64,000 nucleotides of DNA from Cydia pomonella (GCF_033807575.1 NC_084724.1:9477228-9541227); one strand, 5' to 3'. Counted from the stretch's first letter, positions 34,601 through 46,600 are shown. Numbers and translations: made by a program. Notes: generated by a model from the letters alone, not told the origin.

Positions 34601-36729
34601 AATAGAATGATTTTGAATGTGTGGGGAAGTGGAGCTGAATCGCTGAAGTGAATTTGCGCTTTAACTGTTATTAGTACAAACTCCAAATGTATTGCTATTT
34701 CTTGTATTTACAGTTATTACTGTTGGAACAGAGTAACCTAAGAATATCGGGGACTACTTATTTTAAAGGAAAAAATGAAAATTTTGATAAAAACTTACTT
34801 ATTTAACTTTCAGTGCACAAAGACCCATACGAGAACATCTACTGCGTGATAGACGGTTTCAAGGAGTTCATCCTCATACCCCCCACGGATCTGCCTCTAG
34901 TACCCTACCACCGCTACCCTAGAGCAGAGTTTCAGTACAGTGAGGGTTGGAAGATAGTGCCGGTTAAAGATGAAGATGAAACTGGGTTGCCGTGGATTTG
35001 TGTAGGTATGTATATGAGTTCATCCTCATACCCCCCACGGACCTGCCTCTAGTACCCTACCACCGCTACCCTAGAGCAGAATTTCAGTACAGTGAGGGTT
35101 GGAAGATAGTGCCGGTTAAAGATGAAGATGAAACTGGGTTGCCGTGGATTTGTGTAGGTATGTATATGAGTTCATCCTCATACCCCCCACGGACCTGCCT
35201 CTAGTACCCTACCACCGCTACTCTAGAGCAGAGTTTCAGTACAGTGAGGGTTGGAAGATAGTGCCGGTTAAAGATGAAGATGAAACTGGGTTGCCGTGGA
35301 TTTGTGTAGGTATGTATATGAGTTCATCCTCATACCCCCCACGGACCTGCCTCTAGTACCCTACCACCGCTACTCTAGAGCAGAGTTTCAGTACAGTGAG
35401 GGTTGGGAGATAGTGCCGGTTAAAGATGAAGATGAAAGGGTTGCCGTGGATTTGTGTTGATAGGTATTTGAGTTCATCCTCATACACATCATACTCATCC
35501 TCATACTCATGACATTTAGAATTTATTCTAGAAACAATCTAGACTAGTATTTTTTATAAAAAAAAATTGTATGACTATATTTTGTGAAATTTTTAGTATT
35601 AAATTTGATCTATGAATTATATTCATTAGTATTATATATGGAATAATAATTACAACATCAATAAATTGCTCTGATAATTAGCTTAAGATAATTATATGTA
35701 ATACTGTCTTACTATTCATAAGTGCTTGTTGCTAGGCCTACATGAATAAAGTATATTTGAATTGAATTGAATTGAATACCCCGCACGGACCTACCTCTAG
35801 TGCCTTACCACCGCTACCCTAGTGCCGAGTTTCAGTACAGTGAGGGTTGGGAGATAGTGCTGATAAAAGATGAAGGTGAAACTGGGTTGGTGTGGATTTG
35901 TGTAGGATTTAATGTCTATTTAACTACTTGTTAACTGACCAATGGTAAATCTTAATAGTCATTTAAAAGTTGCTGTTAGTAGCCAGCAAAATTGATCATG
36001 AAATTCATGATTACTGTTTAGGAGACAATTTTATTAAATTTGATTTGCACGCCATCTACCGTCACATAAATACTTACATCATACTTAAAGACTTACTTGT
36101 ACCAAATACGTATTGATGGTAGTAGAAACGTAAGTTACCTACGGAGCCGTACAGGATCATCTACATCAGCGGTTAGATTCGAAGTACGAATTTGTCTTAG
36201 GCTTTACCCAACTTATGCAATACTCGCGACGCGCCCCGGCTTCGCACGGGTAGTTCAATCAATTTAAACAAAACCTTAACAAATTATACACATAAACCTT
36301 TCCCAAGAACCGCAAAATCTATTCCGTAGTTTTAGCAGCAGTAGCAGACAGAAAGACGCGTCAGGGGACTTTGTTTTACAAGCTGGTGTAGTAATGAATA
36401 TTTTCTTGTAGTTTAGTACTAATTTTCTTTGCGATTTTGGAGTTTACCCCGGTTTCATATTTACTCATACTACTTTAAAATGCACTAAAAAAATGAGGCA
36501 ATTTATTTCAGATCCCAAGCAGCCCGATTACACGAAATACCCCCAATTCAAGAAGGCCCACAAATACAGCGTGAGTCTAGAGAAGGGCGACTGCTTATAC
36601 CTGCCCAGCCTCTGGTTCCACCATGTCACACAAAGTCATGGGTGCATAGCGGTCAACTATTGGTACGACATGGATTTCGATATCAAGTATTGTTATTTTA
36701 AGATGTTAGAGAAGATGTGTAAGTTCTAG
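28618..36729 (+). CDS. JMJD7: JMJD7 lysyl hydroxylase (JmjC domain)
   Basis: Six exons encode 312 aa (human 316): 28618-28672, 28749-28899, 29474-29629, 32922-33088, 34814-35005, 36512-36729, phases 1, 2, 2, 1, 1. It is a Fe(II)/2-oxoglutarate oxygenase; in animals it hydroxylates a lysine of DRG GTPases, and peptidase activity on histone tails has been reported. The JmjC iron ligands are visible as H178 and D180 in the HKDPYEN motif and H277 in LWFHHV, at the same numbers as the human residues. Other family blocks: PVIIRGGCASWPA, VTVAVTPNGLADG, PDAVNFWMGDDRAVTS, GCIAVNYWYDMDFDIKYCYF. AATAAA follows the stop near 36742. Intron 3 (3.3 kb) holds an antisense RTE LINE. Intron 5 begins with tandem copies of most of exon 5 that have no clear acceptor, so they are not counted as exons. 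Confidence 0.94.
29085..29460 (+). repeat. Local duplication in JMJD7 intron 2 with MITE core
   Basis: About 80 bp containing CCAATTTTACCTGCCT and GATTATCAACTTATTTCTTTA occurs at about 29095-29180 and again at 29385-29460. Between them lies GAACCCACCAAGTGGGTTCC (29235 region), related to the TTAA MITE at 24948. A near copy of 29215-29345 recurs in intron 3 at 32532-32660, just outside the RTE LINE. Confidence 0.6.
30518..31318. mobile_element. Non-autonomous hAT element with 8-bp TSD
   Basis: GTCATTGC at 30518-30525 and 31311-31318 flanks a 785-bp element (30526-31310) whose ends are CAGGGGTCGGACAAAAAGTG and the complement. Eight-base duplications and CAGGG-type ends are hAT hallmarks. No transposase frame is present. 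It sits inside the RTE LINE and carries a palindromic element at 31000-31122. Its termini resemble those of the hAT element at 57451-58014. Confidence 0.88.
31000..31122. mobile_element. Palindromic MITE nested in the hAT element
   Basis: Nearly perfect arms of about 57 bp (CAGTCAGCGTCAAATACTTC ... CGGTACACCATA and complement) around a 7-base loop. Similar in design to the hairpins at 37844, 54266 and 60452. Confidence 0.85.
33089..34813. other. JMJD7 intron 4, no further gene seen
   Basis: Only unassigned AT-rich sequence. Short open frames around 33576-34014 overlap on both strands and have no support. Confidence 0.5.
35016..35905 (+). repeat. Tandem copies of most of JMJD7 exon 5
   Basis: The last 142 bp of exon 5 plus 10 bp of the intron after it (34864-35015) is the template. 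Copies start at 35016, 35168, 35320 and 35470, period 152 bp (150 for one). Each contains GAGTTCATCCTCATACCCC, TACCCTACCACCGCTAC and a GTGTAGgtatgt donor or a decayed form. No AG acceptor in the right phase precedes the copies, and 152 is not a multiple of three. The last copy is split by a retroposon at about 35490-35775 and ends at GTGTAGGATTTAATG, with no donor. Confidence 0.88.
35490..35775 (+). mobile_element. LINE 3' end inserted in the exon-5 array
   Basis: Begins after CATCCTCATA and ends TGAATAAAGTATATTTGAATTG with a TTGAA microsatellite; the exon-5 repeat then resumes at CCCCGCACGG. It is a short 5'-truncated retroposon. Confidence 0.6.
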
Positions 36730-36759
36730 GTAAAAAATTATCAATAAATGCTTAAAAAA

Positions 36760-37843
36760 TAATATTGTTTTTTTGCGAGTTCTACCTCTTCCTAGTTAGC
36801 TGTAGGGGAGAGTGGGGCTAAAAGTGCCGGGATTAAGTTGTTCCGATGAGTATAGGAACGCAAGTAAACAACGGTGCGATTTGTATGATGGTTGTTGCGA
36901 ATTGCAGGAGACTATGCCGTTGCGGGAGCTGTTTTAGTTGCTGCCTTTATAGTAGAATAGTAGTTATGGTTAAAAAAAAAAACGATGGCACTACTAACCC
37001 CACGGAATAATATATATATATATATAGATATTTTTTTATTAACTGTTGATAGTAGGTAATAAAAAATAGTCACATATTTCGACGTACTGTAATACACTAT
37101 TTTAGCGTGTGTGAATCCGCTCGCGTAGGGACGCAGAGTTTCGCGTAAAACTCCCTATTTGAAACGACGGAACAACCAGACCCATAGCGGGATTAGTTGT
37201 CCGTTCCGACCGATTGTCATGAAAAATATTCCGGTAAGAAAACCGTTTAACAATGCACAAAACTACAGTATTCAGAAACGCAAATAATCATTCTTTAATA
37301 TAGCGCGAGCCCCACATCTTTCTCACACTGTTTTCATAGCTCAATTTGGTATTTTTATGAAAATCAGCACTCTTAGCCCCGCTCGCCCCTATTCAAGATT
37401 GAAGGGAGGGGGCATATCATCATCAGATTCTGACCAAAGTACAGGCAGATTCACGAAAGCCGGCACGAATGTAATGAAAGAAACGTATTATAGGTATTTG
37501 TCATTGTTGTATGATTGACACACGTGTCGGTATACAGCCAGAGTCACAATTTTATTGGTTAATCTGTTATACAAATAAATATTTCCAATCGTCCCAAGCT
37601 TTCGTGAATCGAGCTGTACGGAGATAGGTAAACGTGTCAGTATTCGACATGTTAATGCACAATAGACGACACTCTTCTTTCGCCTCTCAGTATTACAAAC
37701 ATTTTTTATCGATATGGATAGTTGTGTAATAGAAGAAAAAACGATCAACCAAATAAAAATAAAAAAGATTACTTGAGGTTTGTATAAAATCATACAGAAA
37801 CAGATGCAATTTATTCTTCGGAATCCACGTCAGTAGGCACAGC
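36760..37843. other. Intergenic, no gene seen
   Basis: AT-rich sequence downstream of JMJD7 with an (AT)n run near 37011-37024. No supported exon. Confidence 0.45.
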
Positions 37844-37925
37844 CAGCCAAGAAAGTGGTTTACCACTTTTCGACTCTATTTGTCAAGTAATAGAGTCGAA
37901 AAGTGGTAAACCACTTTCTTGGCTG
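37844..37925. mobile_element. Perfect 37-bp-arm hairpin
   Basis: CAGCCAAGAAAGTGGTTTAC ... GACTCTATT (37844-37880), loop TGTCAAGT, exact complement 37889-37925. A MITE of the snap-back type is the simplest reading; a small-RNA hairpin is possible. Confidence 0.8.
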
Positions 37926-38704
37926 ACTGTACACACAGCAGATTTTTATTTGTGATAGTGATAGGAGTAGATAATTATTAATTTCTCAACATTCTCTGGG
38001 AGTAAATAGTTTCGTTTATCACTATTTTATTACTTAATATGATAAAGTATGTATAGTTAAGTCTTAACTCACCACGTCTATTGTATATTTTGCATAAAGG
38101 CTGCACCAGACGCCAACGGTCTTGGGCGTCTGAACGGAGCTTATACCCCTCACCGCACCACCCGCTGTAAAAGATCGAGCGCGCAGAACTATGCGTTCGA
38201 AATTCGCTTGCTCGCGCGCGCAACGCAGCACAGGTCCGTCTAACAACACGACTTGCCCCGCACTGACTACGGACGAGAGTGGGGTAATAGTAGGGACCTA
38301 GGCGGGAATTAGGATTATTTTTTTTATTAGGAATTGAGGCACAGTTTTATGAATTTGCAAAAAGAAAGAAAACCAAATCATTCTATAGTGTTTTGTGAGA
38401 AAGATTGTAAAGTTTCATATATTTTCGATAAAAGTTGCAGTAGTAATAAGGATACAACTGAAAGAAATAGGGGTGACTTCAAGATTTTTCTTGCTCACTT
38501 ATTTAAATTAAAATCGATTATCAGAAAAACCATATCATTTCTTTCTTTTTCTCAGAAAGTGTCATATTAAATATAAAAAAATGGTTCAGAGTAAGTTTTA
38601 CGGCATTTTGCGGGAGGAGCCTTAACTGAAGTTAACTGTCGCGAATGATTATAAAATAATGTAAATATATCGGCATGTTTTTTTAATATGGGTAATAAAT
38701 TAAT
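37926..38704. other. No gene seen; CpG-rich patch with a donor on the minus strand
   Basis: 38085-38260 is GC-rich; on the minus strand it ends GACGTG|gtgagtt near 38072 and could be a non-coding or short coding first exon. Nothing further supports it. Confidence 0.3.
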
Positions 38705-39175
38705 AAGTACCTGGGCGACCGAGCTTTGCTCGGTTATAACTATTTATTGTAATATGGTGGTGTATATGTGATAATCTTAACTAAATTTTTTTACTAAATT
38801 AAACTTGTCTAAAACAATAAAAATTAAAAAATTATATATAAACTTGAACATATAAAAAAAAAACAAAAGTTAGTCACCGGGCGAGATTCGAACCCGTAAC
38901 ACTCGTTTAGCAGTCCGCGTCTTAACCCGCTGGACCAGACGGACAGTGGCCGGTAACACGAAATTAGCGACCATATTCTGCGTCGAAAGAAAAATGCATG
39001 AAAACTCGAAAACACGCGTTTTCCCAAACATAAGACTAATCTAGATCGATTGTATACCCCCAAAAACCCCCATATACCAAATTTCATCGAAATCGTTAGA
39101 GCCGTTTCCGAGATCACAGAAATATATATACATAATATATATATACAAGAATTGCTCGTTTAAAGGTATAAGATA
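38705..39175. mobile_element. Dispersed element with a tRNA-like segment
   Basis: Starts GGGCGACCGAGCTTTGCTCGG, continues to CCAAATTTCATCGAAATCG and TTAGAGCCGTTTCCGAGATC, and ends in (AT)n and GAATTGCTCGTTTAAAGG, a tail common in lepidopteran dispersed elements. On the minus strand 38873-38945 has pol III-like boxes (TGGTCCAGCGGG and GGTTCGAATCTC), but no cloverleaf with paired acceptor ends forms, so I do not call a tRNA gene. Confidence 0.55.
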
Positions 39176-39839
39176 CTTGATATCGATAAAAATGTTTCTG
39201 GAACTAGCAAGATTGCGACAGTCCTTTGTTTTGCCGCGTAAATTCCGGGCTCTGGTAATAACGAAACTTGTCACGCTGACAGCGTGATCTCGCATAGTTT
39301 TCACATTCAGGCTTTCTTAATAAAACGTCTGTTATAAAGTCATATTTTTATTTCACCATTATGAAAACCGATAGGCAGAACACAAGTGAGGGTGATATTT
39401 GTAGCTGTGTATGTTTATTCTTGGAGTCTCTTTGCCTCATCATTGCGACTTTCTGAAAAAAAATAGCGTATTTACTATATATACATTCAAATCAATACAA
39501 TTAATTACGTACGTTCTATTAAGCAAACCAGTAACATTCTAGCCATAGATATCAGTAAGGTAAATGTGAGAAAGACCGTCTATCCTATCAGGTAAGACCG
39601 TCTACGTCGCTTTTATCTCTTGCGTCAGAACGTCGGGTATAGAGCAGCAGTATGAGCGAACCTGTTTCTTTCTGTGTCTGAGAGAAGTACGTATAATACG
39701 AGAGCTAACCTAACCAAAAATGTTATACACTCTAGAGCAGGGGTCAATAAACTGCGAATTCCATATACCCCCTCACGAAGGCCTTCCCGCGGTCGGAGGA
39801 CGGTGCGTAAGTACATTCTTGGTTTTTACCACTGTGTTG
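39176..39839. other. No gene seen
   Basis: Unassigned sequence. A minus-strand frame at 39625-39816 includes a hydrophobic stretch but overlaps sequence that looks like a mobile-element end (AGCAGGGGTCAATAAACTGC). Confidence 0.4.
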
Positions 39840-40664
39840 GGGTACAGGTTGGACTGCGGCCGGTCCCTCGCCACGCACACGCTGTTTATCTCGCACACAC
39901 CGACGGCGTTGTGCGTCACACACCAGCTGCTAACGAGCCACGCGCGTATGATCGACGGTCGGCCTGGCACTTATCGTTAGGTATACAAGAGGTTACCACT
40001 GTGTCCGGGTACAGGTTGGACCGCGGCCGGTCCCTCGCCACGCACACGCTGTTTATCTCGCACACACCGACGGCGTTGTGCGTCACACACCAGCTGCTAA
40101 CGAGCCACGCGCGTATGATCGACGGTCGGCCTGGCACTTATCGTTAGGTATACAAGAGGTTACCACTGTGTCCGGGTACAGGTTGGACCGCGGCCGGTCC
40201 CTCGCCACGCACACGCTGTTTATCTCGCACACACCGACGGCGTTGTGCGTCACACACCAGCTGCTAACGAGCCACGCGCGTATGATCGACGGTCGGCCTG
40301 GCACTTATCGTTAGGTATACAAGAGGTTACCACTGTGTCCGGGTACAGGTTGGACCGCGGCCGGTCCCTCGCCACGCACACGCTGTTTATCTCGCACACA
40401 CCGACGGCGTTGTGCGTCACACACCAGCTGCTAACGAGCCACGCGCGTATGATCGACGGTCGGCCTGGCACTTATCGTTAGGTATACAAGAGGTTACCAC
40501 TGTGTCCGGGTACAGGTTGGACCGCGGCCGGTCCCTCGCCACGCACACGCTGTTTATCTCGCACACACCGACGGCGTTGTGCGTCACACACCAGCTGCTA
40601 ACGAGCCACGCGCGTATGATCGACGGTCGGCCTGGCACTTATCGTTAGGTATACAAGAGGTTAC
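39840..40664 (-). repeat. 167-bp tandem copies of an ADAM10-like exon
   Basis: Five copies with landmarks at 39847, 40014, 40181, 40348 and 40515, directly downstream (minus direction) of the template exon 40665-40828. Four are indistinguishable from one another by eye; the outermost differs slightly. Each keeps an open frame with the three cysteines of the template (SSWCVT, GVCEIN, SVCVAR versus GSWCVT, GVCEMT, GVCVAR). Each starts inside the exon and ends about 16 bp beyond the donor (gtaacctcttgtatac). The original acceptor is not copied, but a CTAAC branch-like site followed by AG dinucleotides lies at each unit start and gives the phase required by the preceding exon. Confidence 0.85.
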
Positions 40665-43600
40665 CACTGTGTCCGGGTACAGGTTGGACCGCGGCCGGTC
40701 CCTCGCCACGCACACGCCGGTCATCTCGCACACACCGACGGCGTTCTGCGTCACGCACCAGCTGCCCACAGGCCACGCGCGTATGAACGTCGGTTGGCAC
40801 GCCTCGCACAGTCTTATGGTTAGGTTCGCTGAAATTATGGCGTTTATCAGACAACCAGAAAAAAATAATTGGCCTGGTGTTCCCGACAGATTTGAATAAG
40901 TATTAATGCCTAATATATTGTCAATTCTGGTTTCTATTCAGGTTTGTTAAGGTTATTTATTTATCAATTAAAAAAGCCTAGCTGACGCTGTTTCACTCAT
41001 AAGGAAAAAGAAGAGTGTGCTCTCGGTTAGATCTGGATGTCTTAATTAGGTTGATGTGTTTGAGAGTGGTTCATGAAACAGGAGACTCTAAGGAGCCAAC
41101 TTGGGTAAAGGAAAATATTAGAACTCTGAAAGTAAATAAAAAATCAGAGCGCTAAATTAGCTTTGCAAGAGGTTGGTAAATACTGTAAATAGTTAAATGC
41201 AGATACTCACTAAACCGAAGCGAGCAGCGGGCTCATCGGGCTGATCTTACATGTCACACAGTGCTGTGTTGCTTCTGGTAGGTATCAGATTTCTAGGAGT
41301 GCGCCAGCCTATTAATTGTTTGACAAAAAACTCACGGCCTGAATAGTCGTTAAGAAGCCATTTCAGAAGACAGATCTTACGGGCTCGAGCTGAGAAATAT
41401 CTCAGCAGTGACGCAGCACTGCATAACACCTGGTAGCTCGCAGCAAAAGCCACACCGTTCAGGGATTTTGGAGTGTGCTAGCCTATATGAGTGCAGAATA
41501 CAAACTCACGGCCGGAGTAGTCGTTGGGAAGCCACTTTAGAGGACTGATCTTACGAACTTGCGCAGCGATCTCAGCAGTGACGCAGCGCTGCATAGAGCC
41601 CGGTAGTTCGCAGCAAACGCCACACATGCCGGCCTCTTGAAGTCTGCCTCCCTATGCAATAATCTTCTATTAACCACCACATCGAAGATTACAACAGAGT
41701 ATCGCTTACAAACGCTACTCGTTTTGGTTCGACACTGGCAAAATAAAACATTGGAACATCAGATCGAAAAGCGGCTTTCTAGAATTTTCAGAAGAGTTAA
41801 AGAAGTAACGTAACGGATTGATGGGATGCTCAAACAAAGATTCTCCAGCATTAAATCTGTCTTAGGACATCAGGTCGTGCTCTATAATTAGTGTTGTCAT
41901 ACATGGTTAAAAGACGCTAGTGTGAGGTCTCTTTTAGGAGATAAAGGGGATACCAGTGCATGTGGGGTGCATTGGCACTCGCGCAGGCCCTGCGCTGCGC
42001 ACTCCGCGGCGTGGCAGCTGCCGTCGCTGAGACAGCGCCCGTCCAGCCCGCAACTACAGGACGGATCCGTACAGGAACACTCTTGGCCTAATCTCGAACA
42101 ATCCTGTTGACCATGAAAACCTATGAGTCATCGTTAAAATAGTGGTCGAGACACAACGACAGAAGGGATCCACACCAACGCCAATCGTTATGGCGGTCTA
42201 ATTTCAAAGAGTCCTGTTAATTGTGAACATTTATCAGCATATTCCATTAGGATAAGACCCTCCCAGCCCACAGTGGCAAGACGGATCCGTAAAGAAACAC
42301 TCTTGGCCTAATCTCGAACAATTCTGTAAACCACGAAAATTTACGAGTAGGTGTTGTAGGTAACTGACTGAGCGACCGAGTTTGAGTAAAAATGCTTTCG
42401 AATTTCAGCTAGCTGTTCTCCTATACAGGTCGCATTTCTCAATCGATTCTCATAAATATTGAGTAGGTTCAATATTAGGGATTATTTTTGTCGATTCAGT
42501 TTTTGCACAATTTTCAAAATGGCGGAGTCATGGGATTAAAAACTTTTGGAAAAGCACGAAAAGAATGGAGTCTAGGCCTGGTCTGTCTGTAAGCGTTAAC
42601 GGTATCTCGGATCCTAAGTGTATTGCTAACGTGTTTATGGAACAGTTCAATGTGAGGTGCTCTTCCACCGACATCGGCGAGGTCGAACCGCAGCAGGTGC
42701 TCGATGCTGGCGGACTGGACGGGGAGTCACAGACCAGGTTCAGTATTAGCGACGTAAGTCAAATAATAAAAGGTATGAAAAGGGGTAAATCTCCCGGTCA
42801 CGACCACTTGAGCATCGAGCACGTGCAGTGTGCCGGTCCCCACCTGCCTCGAGTACTAGCAATGTTTTATAACCTATGCATATGTCACTCTTACCTACCG
42901 CCGCTTATGACAAAAACGATTGTAATACCTATTGTCAAAAATAAGACGGGTGACATTTCGGATAGTGCTAACTATAGACCTATTTCTCTGGCAACAATTG
43001 TAGCGAGGGTGCTCGACGGCCTGCTCAACGTACAATTGGATAGGTATTTAAAATTGCACGACGCGCAGTTCGGCTTCCGTGCAGGCTTATCTACCGAAAG
43101 TGCTATTATTTGTTTGAAGCAGGCTGTCGAGTACTATACGCGTAGGAAAACACCTATTTATGCGTGTTTTTTAGACCTTAGTAAAGCCTTCGATCTTGTT
43201 AATTACAATTTACTTTGGAAAAAACTTGACGATGTGCAATTTCCTCGAGAACTCACACGCATATTTAGGTGTTGGTACTCTGGCCAGAGAAATAGTGTGC
43301 GTTGGGGTGACGTGATGTCCGACGAGTACGGACTCGAGTGCGGGGTGAGGCAGGGGGGGTTGACCTCACCCAAGCTGTTCAATTTGTATATGGATGCCCT
43401 GATCGGTGAGCTCAGCAGTACTCATGTTGGTTGTCATATAGATAGGGTGTGCTTTAATAATATAAGTTATGCCGATGACATGGTACTGTTGAGCCCATCG
43501 ATCGGTGGTATAAGAATACTAATTGAGAAGGCGAGTCTTATGCCCAAAAACATAACTTACGATATAATGTCGCGAAAAGTGAGTACATGGTTTTTAAGGC

Positions 43601-46600
43601 GGGGAGCAAGTGCCCATCATACGTCCCACCCATTCGCTTGAATGGCGTACAACTGAGGAGGGTTTATTCCTTTAAGTATCTTGGGTACTTGGTCACCGAC
43701 GATATGCGTGACGACGCGGACATCGAACGCGAGCGTAGGGCATTAGCTATTAGGGCTAATATGGTCGCCCGTAGGTTCAGCAGGTGTACAGCGCAAGTTA
43801 AAATAACACTTTTTCGAGCGTATTGTACTTCGCTGTACGCCTGCAGCCTGTGGACGAGATACACGCAGCGTTCTATGAATGCCATGCGTGTACAGTACAA
43901 TGACGCGTTCAGGGTACTGTTGCGGCTGCCGCGATACTGCAGTGCGTCGGGCATGTTCGCTGACGCGCATGTGGACGGTTTCCACGCGACGATGCGCAAG
44001 CGCTGCGCCGCGACGCTCCGAAGGGTGCGCGACAGCCGCCACAGTCTCCTGGCCGTCGTGGCAGGGAGATGGGACAGTGCATTAATTAGGCACTGGACCT
44101 CCCAACATCTTAGTTTAGGTACTAACATAGTAATTTAAGTATATTTGAACTAACAAAATATGGATTGTGTCGTCCGAAATAAATGATTTTTATTTTTATT
44201 TTTTATTTTATTTATTTATTACGCGAGGTCGACATCTTACAGAGCCACTAGTCTACATTTGAGACCCTACTCGTAATGTGAGATTTCGCTGATTGAAGGT
44301 ATCCTACAAATGATGAGGACTTACAATGCCGAATTCTGTAAGATTAGCGTGCTGACACTTGCTCGTGCAGCACGGACCTTGCGAAGGATGGCAGGCCGCC
44401 GTCGGTGCCACGGCGCAACCGCCTTTGTGCAGTGTTCTGCAAGAAAAAAAACCAATAAATAACAGCTAATTCTTAATATCGTATATTAAAAAGCCTAAAG
44501 AAACCTTGTAAGTTATCCAGTACACGGTAGACTATTGACTAATTTTTGCTTCACGATTTAATTGTATGACCGTTCCCAATCTTTTTTTGGTAAACTCTCC
44601 ACTCAACATAGCTTCGGGACCAGCGTTAGTTTCGATGTTATTCTTCAAATATCAACGTTAGTATCACCCGAAATACGTCAACTGCTGGATATAGGCCCTG
44701 AAGGATGGCTACAACTACAGTTCTTGCGCTGCCCCAATAAAATGGTTCACAGTGATATTGACTTGTTCATCCTGTAAAAAGTCCCTCCGTCGCACACGGT
44801 TGAATGTTGAAAGCGACCTTGTGGCGTTCCACTACGACGCACAGCCGGTTTTCGTATTTATACAATATTAAACGGTTCCCCTGGGTAAGAAGGCATGCTT
44901 CAATGCATTTCCCAACTTTGAAAAAAGTATGTAGGTAGGACACGATATAGTGATGGGTAGGACATCAATTTAAAATGAGTTTGTATGAGTACCTCATTCT
45001 CTAAAATGAGGTGTTACAATGTCTTACTTCAAATGAGGAGAGGTACTAGCAGTTTTGCAGCATCGACTATTCCATCAACTCCAACGGCAGCAAACCATAT
45101 TTAATGTAAATACATATTTAGGCATTGCTAAACTTCCTTTTAAATATTTAATTGGAGTGCAATTCTGGAGGTTTAAAACAGAACTTTAACAACAGAAGAC
45201 ATACATTTAAGAATCAAACTAAGGAGTTAAAGTACATACATCCTATTGCAACTTAATTTGATGCTTTTATGAAACTTGTTCTAATTTAGCAGTTTATTAT
45301 TTTGATTGTTAGATTGTTCAGTATCAATTTTTGCTACTTGATATCATTTTAAGTTTAACATTCATATATTGAAATAAATACTAACCATAAACTACCAAAC
45401 AAACAATTAACAAACTAAGGAGAACAAATCCAATATTGTTTGTACCATTATTATATAGAAATTACTAACTTACCACCTCATCATTTATCAGTAATAATAT
45501 CATTGTAATATGATAACAAACGAAAGCCTCAATAACGTTCGCGCGGTAATGCCACCGGCGTGTAATATACACTTGATTTTTGTATGCAAAAGACACAACG
45601 AAAGACCCACAGGTATATTTTATCGCGAAAACAATGTTAATATATTGTTATTTTGGCATAATTATAAGAATGGTCACTGATCACTATTTATAAAACACAA
45701 CTAAAGATTACGAACAACTTTTTTTTTTTTTTTTTTTTATGGCATCGCGCTCCTGGCGCATTCAGCCAAACGAGTAAAACGGGGAAACGGAATTAAAGGA
45801 TTACATTATAACGGATATGTCGGAATTTGGATAAGGATCAGGGAATGGTAATATATTATAATTTTATATTATGACGTGAGAGGAATGAATACAATGATTT
45901 AAATATATATGGAGAAGAATTATTAATATACAGGAGTGTTCTAATAGATGTGGGAAACGGAACTTTTAAATCTGACAGCTGTCTTAATAATATAGAACGG
46001 TCATACAGGTTACAATTACCTGAAAAGAATATATGATTAAGATCAGCGGGATCAGCTCCACAAATACATGCGGAACTGGCCACGCGATTTTGTAGTTTCA
46101 GGTGTTCCGGTGTACATACGTGACCCAATCTCATTCGAATTAACATACTGGTTGCAGGCTTTGGCAAAGAGATTTTAGCAAACCAAGGTTTGGCAGGAAT
46201 TGATCTTTGTATGCTCCGATAATGTAACGCAGCGGCACCCGCACCAGATGCCCATAATTTTGTCCATTCCTTTCTTAGGTATATTTTAGGCAGTGCCAAC
46301 AGGTCTTCAGCAACATTCTTAAATGGAAACATGTCTCCAGAACTAATGGCATCACGAGCTAAGTCATCCACCCTTTCATTACCTTTAATCCCTCTGTGTC
46401 CAGGGATCCAGGCAATGGAAACCGAGTAACCTTTAAGATGACATTTTTGCAGTAGACTACGGATTTGATAAATAATTGGGTTATTAGATTTAGATTTGAA
46501 AGGAAATTTAGATATTGATTGAAGAGAACTTAAAGAGTCTGAAAAAATGACTGTTTTTTTAAGATGCATTATGATGATAAACTCTAATGCTTTAAGGATT

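Noticed and set aside
34992..35356. 70-codon frames repeating in JMJD7 intron 5
   Set aside because: They are tandem copies of exon 5 without acceptors, not separate genes.
38873..38945. tRNA gene on the minus strand
   Set aside because: A- and B-box-like words are present but acceptor and anticodon stems do not pair, and it lies inside a dispersed element; called tRNA-like only.
39625..39816. Membrane segment exon of the ADAM10-like gene
   Set aside because: It has a hydrophobic stretch in about the right place, but no good acceptor or ADAM10-like residues, and the sequence resembles a mobile-element end.
39720..40899. Plus-strand repeated protein (SGYRLDRGRSLATH type)
   Set aside because: It is the antisense reading of the ADAM10-like exon copies; cysteine spacing and splice sites fit the minus strand.
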